Both the position numbers and the translations under genes were made by a program. Source: Klebsiella huaxiensis (GTDB lineage Bacteria > Pseudomonadota > Gammaproteobacteria > Enterobacterales > Enterobacteriaceae). From it: DNA of 64,000 bases. The notes beneath the pieces were generated by a model. It had not been told where the DNA came from, did not search any database, and saw nothing but the letters and a program-made list of their open reading frames with translations. The DNA lies in contig NZ_CP036175.1 of NCBI RefSeq assembly GCF_003261575.2, forward strand, positions 1,550,001 to 1,614,000, given 5' to 3'. Below are positions 53,154 through 61,789 of this stretch, piece by piece. The first letter of the stretch is position 1. Every line of letters begins with the position of its first letter.

Positions 53154-54333
53154 CAGGTCATTTCTTCCCAAGCTGACTCGCTGATTAAAATTTCGCGGAT
53201 CTGGGCCGATTTTTTTCCCGCAAACACATCGAATCAGCCTATTTAGGCTATTTTTTCCACCATTTCTGGCGTTATTTCCGGTTTTTACTGAGATCTCTCC
53301 CACTGACGTATCATTTGGTCCACCCGAAACAGGTTGGCCAGGGTGAATAACATCGCCAGTTGGTTATCGTTTTTCAGCAGCCCCTTGTATCTGGCTTTCA
53401 CGAAGCCGAACTGCCGCTTGATGATGCGAAACGGGTGCTCCACCCTGGCACGGATGCTGGCTTTCATGTATTCGATGTTGATGGCCGTTTTGTTCTTGCG
53501 CGGATGCTGCTTCAAGGTTTTTACCCTGCCGGGACGCTCGGCGATCAGCCAGTCCACATCCACCTCGGCCAGCTCCTCGCGCTGTGGCGCTCCTTGGTAG
53601 CCGGCATCGGCTGAGACAAATTGCTCCTCTCCATGAAGCAGATTACCCAGCTGATTGAGGTCATGCTCGTTGGCCGCGGTGGTGACCAGGCTGTGGGTCA
53701 GGCCACTCTTGGCATCGACACCAATGTGGGCCTTCATGCCAAAGTGCCACTGATTGCCTTTCTTGGTCTGATGCATCTCCGGATCGCGTTGCTGCTCATT
53801 GTTCTTGGTAGAGCTGGGTGCCTCAATGATGGTGGCATCCACCAAAGTGCCTTGGGTCATCATGACGCCTGCTTCGGCCAGCCAGCGATTGATGGTCTTG
53901 AACAATTGACGGGCCAGTTGATGCTGCTCGAGCAGGTGGCGGAAATTCATGATGGTGGTGCGATCCGGCAGGGCGCTATCCAGGGATAATCGGGCAAACA
54001 GGCGCATGGAGGCGATTTCGTACAGGGCATCTTCCATGGCACCGTCGCTCAGGTTGTACCAATGCTGCATGCAGTGAATACGCAGCATGGTCTCCAGCGG
54101 ATAGGGCCGTCGGCCATTGCCCGCCTTGGGATAAAACGGCTCGATGACAGCGGTCATATTCTGCCATGGCAGAATCTGCTCCATGCGGGAGAGGAAAATC
54201 TCTTTTCGGGTCTGACGGCGCTTAGTGCTGAATTCACTATCGGCGAAGGTGAGTTGATGGCTCATGATGTCCCTCTGGGATGCGCTCCGGATGAATATGA
54301 TGATCTCATATCAGGAACTTGTTCGCACCTTCC
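53138..54333 (-). mobile_element. IS5-group insertion sequence, 1196 bp, ISKpn26-like
   Basis: The ends are GGAAGGTGCGAATAAG and, on the other strand, GGAAGGTGCGAACAAG (15 of 16 identical), the IS5 terminal repeats. The element is flanked on both sides by CTAG (53134-53137 and 54334-54337), the 4-bp YTAR target duplication typical of IS5. The length of 1196 bp is one more than IS5 itself and fits ISKpn26. Both ends and the transposase are intact, so the copy is probably recent and mobile. Confidence 0.95.
53285..54265 (-). CDS. IS5-family transposase
   Basis: The 326-residue DDE transposase opens MSHQLTFADSEFSTKRRQTR and is nearly identical to IS5 transposases throughout. The DDE residues are visible in GTLVDATIIEAPSS (first Asp), SADAGYQGAP (second Asp) and the Y-(2)-R-(3)-E-(6)-K type block around RARVEHPFRIIKRQFG. 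It is complete and occupies most of the element, transcribed opposite to ypfM. Confidence 0.96.
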   Translation of the reverse strand: MSHQLTFADSEFSTKRRQTRKEIFLSRMEQILPWQNMTAVIEPFYPKAGNGRRPYPLETMLRIHCMQHWYNLSDGAMEDALYEIASMRLFARLSLDSALPDRTTIMNFRHLLEQHQLARQLFKTINRWLAEAGVMMTQGTLVDATIIEAPSSTKNNEQQRDPEMHQTKKGNQWHFGMKAHIGVDAKSGLTHSLVTTAANEHDLNQLGNLLHGEEQFVSADAGYQGAPQREELAEVDVDWLIAERPGRVKTLKQHPRKNKTAINIEYMKASIRARVEHPFRIIKRQFGFVKARYKGLLKNDNQLAMLFTLANLFRVDQMIRQWERSQ

Positions 54334-54337
54334 CTAG
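54318..54337. repeat. IS terminal repeat (right) plus target duplication
   Basis: 16-bp terminal inverted repeat followed by the second CTAG copy. Confidence 0.9.
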
Positions 54338-54445
54338 GGAACTGGAAAGATTTTATTGAAGGTATGCTTCGTAAATAAATTTCCATAATGTAAGTAGGGC
54401 GATTCCACGGGCAGAATAATAATGCAGTCGAAACGACCAATTATG

Positions 54446-54473
54446 AAAAGGCGACACTTTCGGTCGCCTTTTC
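54446..54473 (-). terminator. Terminator of acrD
   Basis: AAAAGGCGAC and GTCGCCTTTT form a 10-bp stem with T4 in either direction, about 40 bp after the acrD stop. Confidence 0.82.
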
Positions 54474-54514
54474 TGTTATTAATCCCGGTAAAATAAAGCA
54501 GACTTATCTCTTTG

Positions 54515-57500
54515 TTATTGCGGCCGTTCCTTAAGCGGGAAGCGACGGCGCACCAGCACGAAGAACAGCGGTACGAAGAAGATTGCCAGCACGGTAGCGG
54601 AGATCATTCCGCCCATCACGCCAGTCCCCACCGCATGCTGGCTGCCGGAACCGGCCCCGGTGCTGGTCGCCATCGGCAGCACGCCGAAGATAAACGCCAG
54701 CGAAGTCATCAGGATTGGCCGCAGTCGCTGGCGACAGGCCGATAGCGTCGCGATAAGCAGGTCTTCACCTTTCTGGTTTAACTCATTGGCAAACTCGACG
54801 ATAAGAATGGCGTTTTTTGCCGACAAGCCGATAACCGTTAACAGACCCACCTGGAAATAAACGTCGTTTTCCAGACCGCGCATCCAGGTCGCCAGCAGCG
54901 CGCCGATAACCCCCAGTGGTACCACCAGCATCACCGAGAACGGCACCGACCAGCTTTCGTACAGCGCCGCCAGACACAAGAACACAACCAGCAGCGAAAT
55001 GGCGTACAGCGCCGGGGCCTGCGCGCCGGAGAGGCGTTCCTGATAAGACATCGCCGTCCACTCCACGCCAAATCCATTCGGTAGCTGCTGGGCCAGTTCT
55101 TCCATGATTGTCATGGCGGTACCGGTACTGACGCCCGGGGCGGCTTCACCGACGATCTCCACCGCCGAGTAGCCGTTGTAGCGCTCCAGACGCGGCGAGC
55201 CGGTCTCCCAGCGCGAGGTGGCGAAGGCGGAGAAGGGCACCATCGTGCCGCTGTTGTTGCGTACATACCAAAGATTGATATCGTCCGGCAGCATGCGATA
55301 TGGCGCTGCGGCCTGAACATAAACCTTCTTCACGCGACCCCGGTCCATAAAGTCATTGACGTAGCTCGAGCCCCAGGCGGTTTGCAGCGTATCGTTGATA
55401 TCGTCGATGGACACGCCCAGCGCCTGCGCTTTACGCTGATCGATGTCGACCTGCAACTGCGGGCTATCGTCGAGGCCGTTATGGCGAACACGGGTCAATT
55501 GGTCATTTTTGGCAGCCAACTCCAGCAGGGTATCACGGGCGGCCATCAGCGCTTCGTGTCCGTTACCGGCGTGGTCCTCCAGCTCCATATCGAAACCGGC
55601 GGAGCTGCCCAGCCCGCTAATAGCCGGTGGGCTGCTGGCGAACACGCGCGCTTCTTTAATTTTGTTAAACGCCTTGGTTGCGCGTTCGATGATGGCAAAG
55701 GATGAACCGGTTGTCGGATCGCGCTCGTCCCAATCTTTCAGACGCACGAACATGCGCGCTACGTTCTGCCCGTTGCCGCCGGGGCCGGAGCCGATGGTGG
55801 CGAATACCGATTCGACGTTCTGTTTCTCCTGTTTCAGGAAGTAATCTTCCGCCTGCTGTACCACTTTCAGCGTCTGCTGCTGGGTCGCGCCGCTGGGCAA
55901 TTGCACCGACGTGGTAAACATGCCGCGGTCTTCCAGCGGCAGGAATGACGTAGGAAGATGCAGGAACAGAAATACCATCCCGCCCAACAGCAGGATGTAG
56001 AGCATTATCCAGCGCAGCGAACGGTGAAGAATTTTGGCGACGACGGATTCGTAGCGGTCGGCATTACGGTTAAACATGCGGTTAAACCAGCCGAAGAAGC
56101 CCCGTTGTCCGTGGGATTCTCCTTTATGAATCGGTTTGAGCAAGGTGGCGCACAGCGCTGGCGTCAGGATCATCGCCACCAGGACGGATAGCACCATCGC
56201 TGAGACAATCGTTATTGAGAACTGACGATAGATAGCGCCGGTAGTGCCGCCGAAGAAGGCCATCGGCACAAATACCGCCGAGAGCACCATGGCAATGCCG
56301 ACCAGCGCCCCCTGGATCTGCCCCATCGATTTTCGCGTCGCCTCTCGCGGCGAAAGACCTTCCTCGCTCATGATGCGCTCGACGTTTTCCACGACCACGA
56401 TGGCATCATCCACCAGCAGGCCGATCGCCAGCACCACGGCGAACATGGTTAAGGTGTTGATGCTGTAACCGCAGGTGTAGAGGACGGCGAAGGTTCCCAT
56501 CAGTACCACCGGAACGGCGATGGTGGGGATCAGCGTGGCACGGAAGTTCTGCAAGAACAGGTACATCACGAGGAACACCAGCGCGATGGCTTCCAGCAGC
56601 GTTTTCGCTACGTCGGTAATTGATGCTTTCACGAAAGAAGTAGTTTCGTAGGCAACTTTGTATTCCAGACCGTGCGGGAAGTATTGCGATAGCTCGTTCA
56701 GGCGGTTGATAACGCGTTCGGCGGTCGCCATTTCGTTAGCGCCGGATGCCAGTTTTATTCCCAGGCCGGAAGCGGCCTGACGGTTGTAGCGGCTAAGATA
56801 ATCGTATTTTTCCGCCCCCATCTCGACGGTGGCGACGTCGCCGAGAGTAACCTCGGAACCATCCTGGTTAACCCGCAGGGTGATATCGCGAAACTGCTCC
56901 GGGGTTTGTAGTAACGATTGTGAATTAATCGTGGCGTTAAGCGCCTGCTTATCTATCGACGGCGTGCCGCCTAACTGGCCGACGGCGATCTGCGCGTTCT
57001 GTGAGGAAATGGCATCGGTGACGTCTTTTGCCGTCATCTGAAAACTATTGAGCTTGGCCGGGTCGAGCCAGATGCGCATTGAGTACTGGGAGCCGTACGC
57101 GTCGATGTCACCGACGCCGTTTACGCGGCTCAGCGGGTCCTGAATATTACTGGCGACGTAGTCGGAGATATCCTGTTTATCCATGCTGCCATCGGTAGAG
57201 ACAAAGGCGATGGTCAGGATATTGGTATCCCCGGTTTTGCGCACCGTGACGCCCTGGTTTTGTACAGCCTGCGGGAGTTTGCGCATTGCTGATTGCAGCT
57301 GGTTTTGCACCTGCTGGACGGCTTCATCCGGGTCGGTGCCGGCGGTAAAGCTCAGCGTTACGGTTGCCTGGCCGGTGCCGCTGCTTTGGGATGACATATA
57401 CATCAGGTTGTCGAGGCCGGTCATATTCTGCTCGATAACCTGAGTCACGGTATTTTCCAGCGTCTGTGCTGAAGCGCCGGGGTAGTTCGCCGTCACCCGC

Positions 57501-57628
57501 ACGTTAGGGGGGGCAAGTTCGGGATACTGCTCAACGGGAAGCGACAAGATTGCGAGCGTACCGGTCAGGCATAAAAGGATTGCCAGGACCCACGCAAAAA
57601 TGGGGCGATCGATGAAAAAATTCGCCAT
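54515..57628 (-). CDS. acrD: RND multidrug efflux pump AcrD
   Basis: The 1037-residue inner-membrane proton antiporter has the same length as E. coli AcrD. The start MANFFIDRPIFAWVLAILLC was chosen over an ATG eight codons upstream. Proton-relay aspartates are in LLVDDAIVVVENVERI. Twelve helices and two large periplasmic porter/docking loops are intact. With AcrA and TolC it exports aminoglycosides and other amphiphiles. In E. coli BaeSR and CpxR control it; I found no clear BaeR box here. Confidence 0.97.
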   Translation of the reverse strand: MANFFIDRPIFAWVLAILLCLTGTLAILSLPVEQYPELAPPNVRVTANYPGASAQTLENTVTQVIEQNMTGLDNLMYMSSQSSGTGQATVTLSFTAGTDPDEAVQQVQNQLQSAMRKLPQAVQNQGVTVRKTGDTNILTIAFVSTDGSMDKQDISDYVASNIQDPLSRVNGVGDIDAYGSQYSMRIWLDPAKLNSFQMTAKDVTDAISSQNAQIAVGQLGGTPSIDKQALNATINSQSLLQTPEQFRDITLRVNQDGSEVTLGDVATVEMGAEKYDYLSRYNRQAASGLGIKLASGANEMATAERVINRLNELSQYFPHGLEYKVAYETTSFVKASITDVAKTLLEAIALVFLVMYLFLQNFRATLIPTIAVPVVLMGTFAVLYTCGYSINTLTMFAVVLAIGLLVDDAIVVVENVERIMSEEGLSPREATRKSMGQIQGALVGIAMVLSAVFVPMAFFGGTTGAIYRQFSITIVSAMVLSVLVAMILTPALCATLLKPIHKGESHGQRGFFGWFNRMFNRNADRYESVVAKILHRSLRWIMLYILLLGGMVFLFLHLPTSFLPLEDRGMFTTSVQLPSGATQQQTLKVVQQAEDYFLKQEKQNVESVFATIGSGPGGNGQNVARMFVRLKDWDERDPTTGSSFAIIERATKAFNKIKEARVFASSPPAISGLGSSAGFDMELEDHAGNGHEALMAARDTLLELAAKNDQLTRVRHNGLDDSPQLQVDIDQRKAQALGVSIDDINDTLQTAWGSSYVNDFMDRGRVKKVYVQAAAPYRMLPDDINLWYVRNNSGTMVPFSAFATSRWETGSPRLERYNGYSAVEIVGEAAPGVSTGTAMTIMEELAQQLPNGFGVEWTAMSYQERLSGAQAPALYAISLLVVFLCLAALYESWSVPFSVMLVVPLGVIGALLATWMRGLENDVYFQVGLLTVIGLSAKNAILIVEFANELNQKGEDLLIATLSACRQRLRPILMTSLAFIFGVLPMATSTGAGSGSQHAVGTGVMGGMISATVLAIFFVPLFFVLVRRRFPLKERPQ

Positions 57629-58009
57629 CAGAATTAGAACCTCATTGTGCACATTTTTTGTTATTGCATAGCCTGTGACACTCTAGCGGCAAGCCCTCAG
57701 GCAATCGTGGAGAAATTAAGGAGATAGTGTAATTTATCATGTGCCTTTTATGGCAGCGTAAAGAACTGTCCTGCTATCTCCACCAATCTTCTGCTTTTCT
57801 GCGCATCGTCGCCTGACCTCTAACGTAACCAATTATTACTTAGCTAAATAAAACGTAATTTCATTTAAGTCAAAAAAATTGATCCAACTCGGGTTATCAC
57901 CAAAAAATCGGCAACCTGTGCAAATGCACATTGTCCCTGCACCGTTTTGTCGGGTAATAGATAAGCATGCGAATTGAGGGGTTATTCACCAATAAGACTG
58001 AAGGATGTC
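57629..58009. other. Divergent intergenic region acrD-aegA
   Basis: These 381 bp lie where E. coli has narQ. No sensor-kinase remnant is visible. An 8-bp inverted repeat GGAGATAG (57720-57727) and CTATCTCC (57775-57782) flanks a 47-nt segment. The stretch TTGATCCAACTCGG near 57880 is only half an FNR site. Confidence 0.6.
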
Positions 58010-59992
58010 ATGAACCACTTTATTTTAAGCGATAGTCATAAGTGCATCGGATGCCAGGCTTGTGAAGTTGCCTGCGTCATGGCGCACAACGATGAGCAGC
58101 ATGTATTGACCCCGCAGCGTTTCTTGCCGCGTATTACGGTTATCAAAAGCGAGCAAAAACGTAACGCAGTAACATGTCACCATTGTGAAGGAGCTCCTTG
58201 CGCCCGGAGCTGTCCAAATGGCGCAATCAGTCAGCTTAACGGCAGCGTGCAGGTTAATCAGGAGAAATGTATCGGTTGCAAATCCTGTATGGTTGCCTGC
58301 CCGTTTGGCGTGATGCAAATTGTTCTCACCCCAGTACAGGAGGGGAAATTTAAAGCGACGGCGCACAAATGCGATTTGTGTATTGGTCGTGAAGAGGGGC
58401 CCGCCTGCGTGCAAAACTGCCCGGCACAAGCATTGCAGCTGGCGACGGACAACACGCTGTTAAATCTGGCAAGACAGCGGCGTCAGCGCGCAGCGCGTCT
58501 GGAAGCGCAGCCGTGGCATAGCCACCCGGGCGCAGTAACATCGCCGTGTTCGGGCGGAAAGGTTGCCCAGATGGCCGCCACGCCATCGCGCGGTGAGCCT
58601 GACAAGCTGTCCGCTGAAGCGCGCAAAGCCAACTTTTCTGAGATCTATCTGCCGTTCCGCGCCGACCAGGCCAACCGCGAGGCGGAACGCTGCCTGAAGT
58701 GTGGAGAAAACAGTATTTGCGAATGGACCTGTCCGCTGCATAACCATATTCCGCAGTGGATTGAGCGAGTGAAAGAGGGCGATATCTCAGCAGCCGTTGA
58801 GCTTTCTCATCAAACTAACTGCCTGCCGGAAATCACTGGCCGCGTTTGTCCGCAAGATCGCCTGTGCGAAGGGGCCTGTACGCTGCGCGATGAGCACGGT
58901 TCGGTCACTATCGGCAATATTGAGCGCTATATTTCCGATCAGGCGCTGGCCAGCGGCTGGCGACCCGATCTCTCGCAGGTCGTCGAAAGCGGCAAGCGGG
59001 TGGCGATTATTGGTGCCGGTCCTGCGGGGCTTGCTTGTGCCGACCGCCTGGTGCGCAATGGCGTGCAGCCAGTCGTGTTTGACCGCCATCCGGAAATCGG
59101 CGGTCTGCTGACATTCGGTATCCCGGCCTTCAAGCTGGATAAGTCACTCCTTGCCCGGCGACGCGAAATCTTTACCCAGATGGGCGTACGCTTTGAGCTG
59201 AACTGCGAGATAGGCAAGGATATCCCGCTGACCACGCTGCTTGAGGACTATGATGCGGTGTTTATTGGTGCCGGAACCTATCGCTCCATGAAAGCGGATC
59301 TGCCGAATGAAGACGCCCCCGGCGTGTACGATGCGCTGCCGTTCCTGATCGCCAACACCAAGCAGGTGATGGGGCTTCTGGAGCTGCCGGAAGAGCCTTA
59401 CGTCAACACAGAAGGCCTGAACGTGGTCGTGCTGGGTGGTGGCGATACGGCGATGGACTGCGTGCGTACCGCACTGCGTCACGGTGCGAAACAGGTGACC
59501 TGCGCCTATCGTCGCGATGAAGCCAACATGCCAGGCTCGAAAAAAGAGGTCAAAAACGCGCGCGAAGAGGGTGCGATGTTTGAGTTCAACGTTCAGCCGG
59601 TAACGCTGGAACTGGATGCTGAGGGTAACGTCAACGGCGTGCGCTTCCTGCGTACCCAGCTTGGTGCACCGGATGCCCAGGGTCGCCGTAGCCCGTCGCC
59701 GATCCCAGGGAGTGAATTCGTCATGCCCGCTGATGCGGTAATTATGGCTTTTGGTTTCCATCCGCACGGCATGCCGTGGCTGGAGTCGGTCGGCGTACAG
59801 CTCGACAGTCGCGGACGAATCAAAGCCAATGTCGAAAGCCGCTATCGTTACCAGACCACCCATCGCAAGGTGTTTGCTGGCGGTGATGCGGTGCGCGGTG
59901 CCGACCTGGTGGTGACCGCGATGGCCGAAGGCCGCCACGCGGCGCAGGGGATCATGGATTTCCTCGACGTTAAACCGATTCCTCTTCACTAG
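58010..59992 (+). CDS. aegA: AegA, iron-sulfur/FAD oxidoreductase of formate-dependent urate use
   Basis: The 660-residue cytoplasmic fusion protein has an N-terminal ferredoxin-like domain (about residues 1-160) with four cysteine clusters, starting KCIGCQACEVAC, then CHHCEGAPCARSC, CIGCKSCMVAC and CDLCIG. The GltD-like NADPH/FAD domain (about residues 210-655) includes CLKCGEN, VAIIGAGPAGLACAD and VVLGGGDTAMDCVRTALRHG. The start follows AAGGA. E. coli AegA is needed for formate-dependent anaerobic degradation of uric acid. It lies directly beside acrD because narQ is missing. Confidence 0.94.
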   Translation: MNHFILSDSHKCIGCQACEVACVMAHNDEQHVLTPQRFLPRITVIKSEQKRNAVTCHHCEGAPCARSCPNGAISQLNGSVQVNQEKCIGCKSCMVACPFGVMQIVLTPVQEGKFKATAHKCDLCIGREEGPACVQNCPAQALQLATDNTLLNLARQRRQRAARLEAQPWHSHPGAVTSPCSGGKVAQMAATPSRGEPDKLSAEARKANFSEIYLPFRADQANREAERCLKCGENSICEWTCPLHNHIPQWIERVKEGDISAAVELSHQTNCLPEITGRVCPQDRLCEGACTLRDEHGSVTIGNIERYISDQALASGWRPDLSQVVESGKRVAIIGAGPAGLACADRLVRNGVQPVVFDRHPEIGGLLTFGIPAFKLDKSLLARRREIFTQMGVRFELNCEIGKDIPLTTLLEDYDAVFIGAGTYRSMKADLPNEDAPGVYDALPFLIANTKQVMGLLELPEEPYVNTEGLNVVVLGGGDTAMDCVRTALRHGAKQVTCAYRRDEANMPGSKKEVKNAREEGAMFEFNVQPVTLELDAEGNVNGVRFLRTQLGAPDAQGRRSPSPIPGSEFVMPADAVIMAFGFHPHGMPWLESVGVQLDSRGRIKANVESRYRYQTTHRKVFAGGDAVRGADLVVTAMAEGRHAAQGIMDFLDVKPIPLH

Positions 59993-60050
59993 CGACAAAG
60001 CAGGTCCCACGGCGTAGTATGGCGACGTTATTTCATGCCGTGGGGCCCGT

Positions 60051-60635
60051 ATGTCACTCAATATCAACGTTATCAAAGATAAAATTCTCTCCGAAAACTG
60101 GTTCGTTTTACGCAATATGACCTACGAGCTGACGCGCAGCGACGGCAGCGTGGTTCGCCATAAACGTGAGGTCTACGATCGCGGCAACGGCGCCACCATC
60201 ATGCTCTATAACCGCCGCAAGCAAAGCGTGGTCCTGGTGCGCCAGTTTCGCGTCGCGACGTGGATAAACGGCAACGAAGACGGCATGTTGATTGAGACCT
60301 GCGCTGGGCTGTTGGATAACGACGAGCCAGAAGTGTGCGTGCGCAAAGAAGCTATCGAAGAGACCGGCTTTGAGGTCGGCGAAGTGCGTAAACTGTTCGA
60401 GCTGTATATGTCCCCCGGTGGCGTCACCGAGCTTATCCACTTCTTTATCGCTGAATACAGCGATGCCCAGCGGGCTACCGATGGCGGTGGGGTTGATGAT
60501 GAAGAGATTGACGTGCTTGAGCTGCCTTTCAGCCAGGCGCTGGAGATGGTGACGAATGGGGAAATACGTGATGGCAAAGCGGTGATCCTCCTGCAATATT
60601 TGCAAACTTCCGGGCTAATGACGCGGGATATCTGA
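60051..60635 (+). CDS. nudK: GDP-mannose pyrophosphatase NudK
   Basis: The 194-residue Nudix hydrolase cleaves GDP-mannose to GMP and mannose 1-phosphate. The Nudix box GLLDNDEPEVCVRKEAIEET is followed by GFEVGEVRKL. The stretch MSPGGVTELIHFFIAEYSD is diagnostic for this subfamily. It is three residues longer than E. coli NudK (191). It lies 58 bp after aegA in the same direction. Confidence 0.95.
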   Translation: MSLNINVIKDKILSENWFVLRNMTYELTRSDGSVVRHKREVYDRGNGATIMLYNRRKQSVVLVRQFRVATWINGNEDGMLIETCAGLLDNDEPEVCVRKEAIEETGFEVGEVRKLFELYMSPGGVTELIHFFIAEYSDAQRATDGGGVDDEEIDVLELPFSQALEMVTNGEIRDGKAVILLQYLQTSGLMTRDI

Positions 60636-60713
60636 TAAATCCGATTGAGTAAAAGCTCGTCGCTGGTGAACATAACCGCTGTTAATCGTGTTCTCACCGG
60701 GGTCGTGCCGCTC

Positions 60714-61781
60714 ATGTTGTATCGGGTTATTTTGTTCCTGCTTTTCGGTTTGCTACCGACTTCGTTGGCGTGGGCGGCGCCGGCGCAACAGCTCTTTAGC
60801 GACTGGATGGTAACCTGCAATAATCAAAACTTCTGCGTCGCCCGCAACGTTGGGTTACATCATGGGCTGGTAATGACCCTCACTCGCAGCGCCGGAGCGG
60901 CCACTAACGCCAGCCTGCGCATCGAACTTGGTGGCGTGGGCAACCCGGTTGCTACCCTGGCACCGATTGCGCCTCGCCTTCTCCTCGACGGTCAGTCCCT
61001 GACGTTGGGCGATGAACACTGGCAGATTGCCGATAAACTCCTTAAAACCGACGATAGCGTCACCATTGATGCCTTCCTGCAACAAGTGCAGGAAGCGCAG
61101 GCGATTACCCTCGAAAATGGCCTGCAGAAGATTTCTCTGGAGGGGCTGAAGGCCGCTTTGTTGTTTATTGATAACCGACAAAAGCGAGTGGGTAGCGAAA
61201 CGGCGTGGATTGGTAAGGGAGAAGAGCCGCCGCTTAGCGTTCCGCCAGCGCCTGCGCTGCGGACGGTAGCGAAAGTGGATATGACGCAATCGCCCCTCAG
61301 TCGTGATGAGCTTAACGATCTGATGGATTACGGTAACGAACGAATGAATAACAGCGCCTGTTCACTGGACCCGTTTCGCCGCGAGGTACGGGTTGCCGCG
61401 CTGACTGACGATAAAGTTCTGCTGATGACCAGCTGTGAAGCGGGCGCTTACAACACCATCTGGTTGGCCTGGCTGGTGTCGCGCCAGCGTCCATTTATTG
61501 CCCGCCCGCTACGCTTGACGCTGCCTTTCCAGCCCCCCGGCGATGCGCCCCGCGCGATTGAGCTGGTTAACGCCAGCTATGACGATCGGCACCAGGAGCT
61601 GGTGACGCTGGATAAAGGGCGTGCGCCCGGCGACTGCGGGACGCAAACGCGCTGGCGCTATGACGGCCAGCGGTTTAGCCTTGTGCGCTACGCCCGGCAG
61701 CCGCAATGCGATAACTGGCAGGGGCCAGACGCCTGGCCCACTTTATGGGTTACCCGTTCAGTCGCGCAGCCGCCACGCTGA
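60714..61781 (+). CDS. ypfG: YpfG, exported protein (DUF1176)
   Basis: The 355-residue protein starts at the ATG at 60714, which gives a signal peptide MLYRVILFLLFGLLPTSLAW cleaved after AWA. The upstream in-frame extension lacks a signal and is rejected. The mature part has conserved Cys/Trp positions (DWMVTCNNQNFC near residue 31, then ACSLDPFRREV and CDNWQGPDAWP). The E. coli homologue is similar in size. Function unknown; periplasmic location inferred. It converges on tktB with 8 bp between stops. Confidence 0.88.
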   Translation: MLYRVILFLLFGLLPTSLAWAAPAQQLFSDWMVTCNNQNFCVARNVGLHHGLVMTLTRSAGAATNASLRIELGGVGNPVATLAPIAPRLLLDGQSLTLGDEHWQIADKLLKTDDSVTIDAFLQQVQEAQAITLENGLQKISLEGLKAALLFIDNRQKRVGSETAWIGKGEEPPLSVPPAPALRTVAKVDMTQSPLSRDELNDLMDYGNERMNNSACSLDPFRREVRVAALTDDKVLLMTSCEAGAYNTIWLAWLVSRQRPFIARPLRLTLPFQPPGDAPRAIELVNASYDDRHQELVTLDKGRAPGDCGTQTRWRYDGQRFSLVRYARQPQCDNWQGPDAWPTLWVTRSVAQPPR

Positions 61782-61789
61782 TAAGACGC

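Larger units (their letters stand above)
53119..54378 (+). pseudogene. ypfM: ypfM, 19-codon gene split by an IS5-group element
   Basis: Removing the IS and one copy of the CTAG duplication restores the frame MIEHELGNWKDFIEGMLRK plus stop TAA. This is the 19-residue YpfM small protein that E. coli encodes at the same place between yffB and acrD, differing by two residues as I recall it. AGAGAGG precedes the ATG (53119). The insertion falls after codon 6. Translation into the IS would give a 21-residue hybrid, MIEHELGKVRISRSFLPKLT plus one residue, so the conserved C-terminal helix is lost. Confidence 0.9.

Noticed and set aside
57720..57782. GGAGATAG...CTATCTCC as a regulator site for acrD
   Set aside because: Arms are 47 nt apart and match neither BaeR nor CpxR sites; kept only as a note in the intergenic entry.
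58025..58429. Possible narQ remnant near acrD-aegA
   Set aside because: Frames here are shadows of the aegA ferredoxin domain; no histidine-kinase motif is present.
59144..60115. 323-codon minus-strand frame over aegA and nudK
   Set aside because: It crosses two recognised plus-strand genes and shows no protein features.
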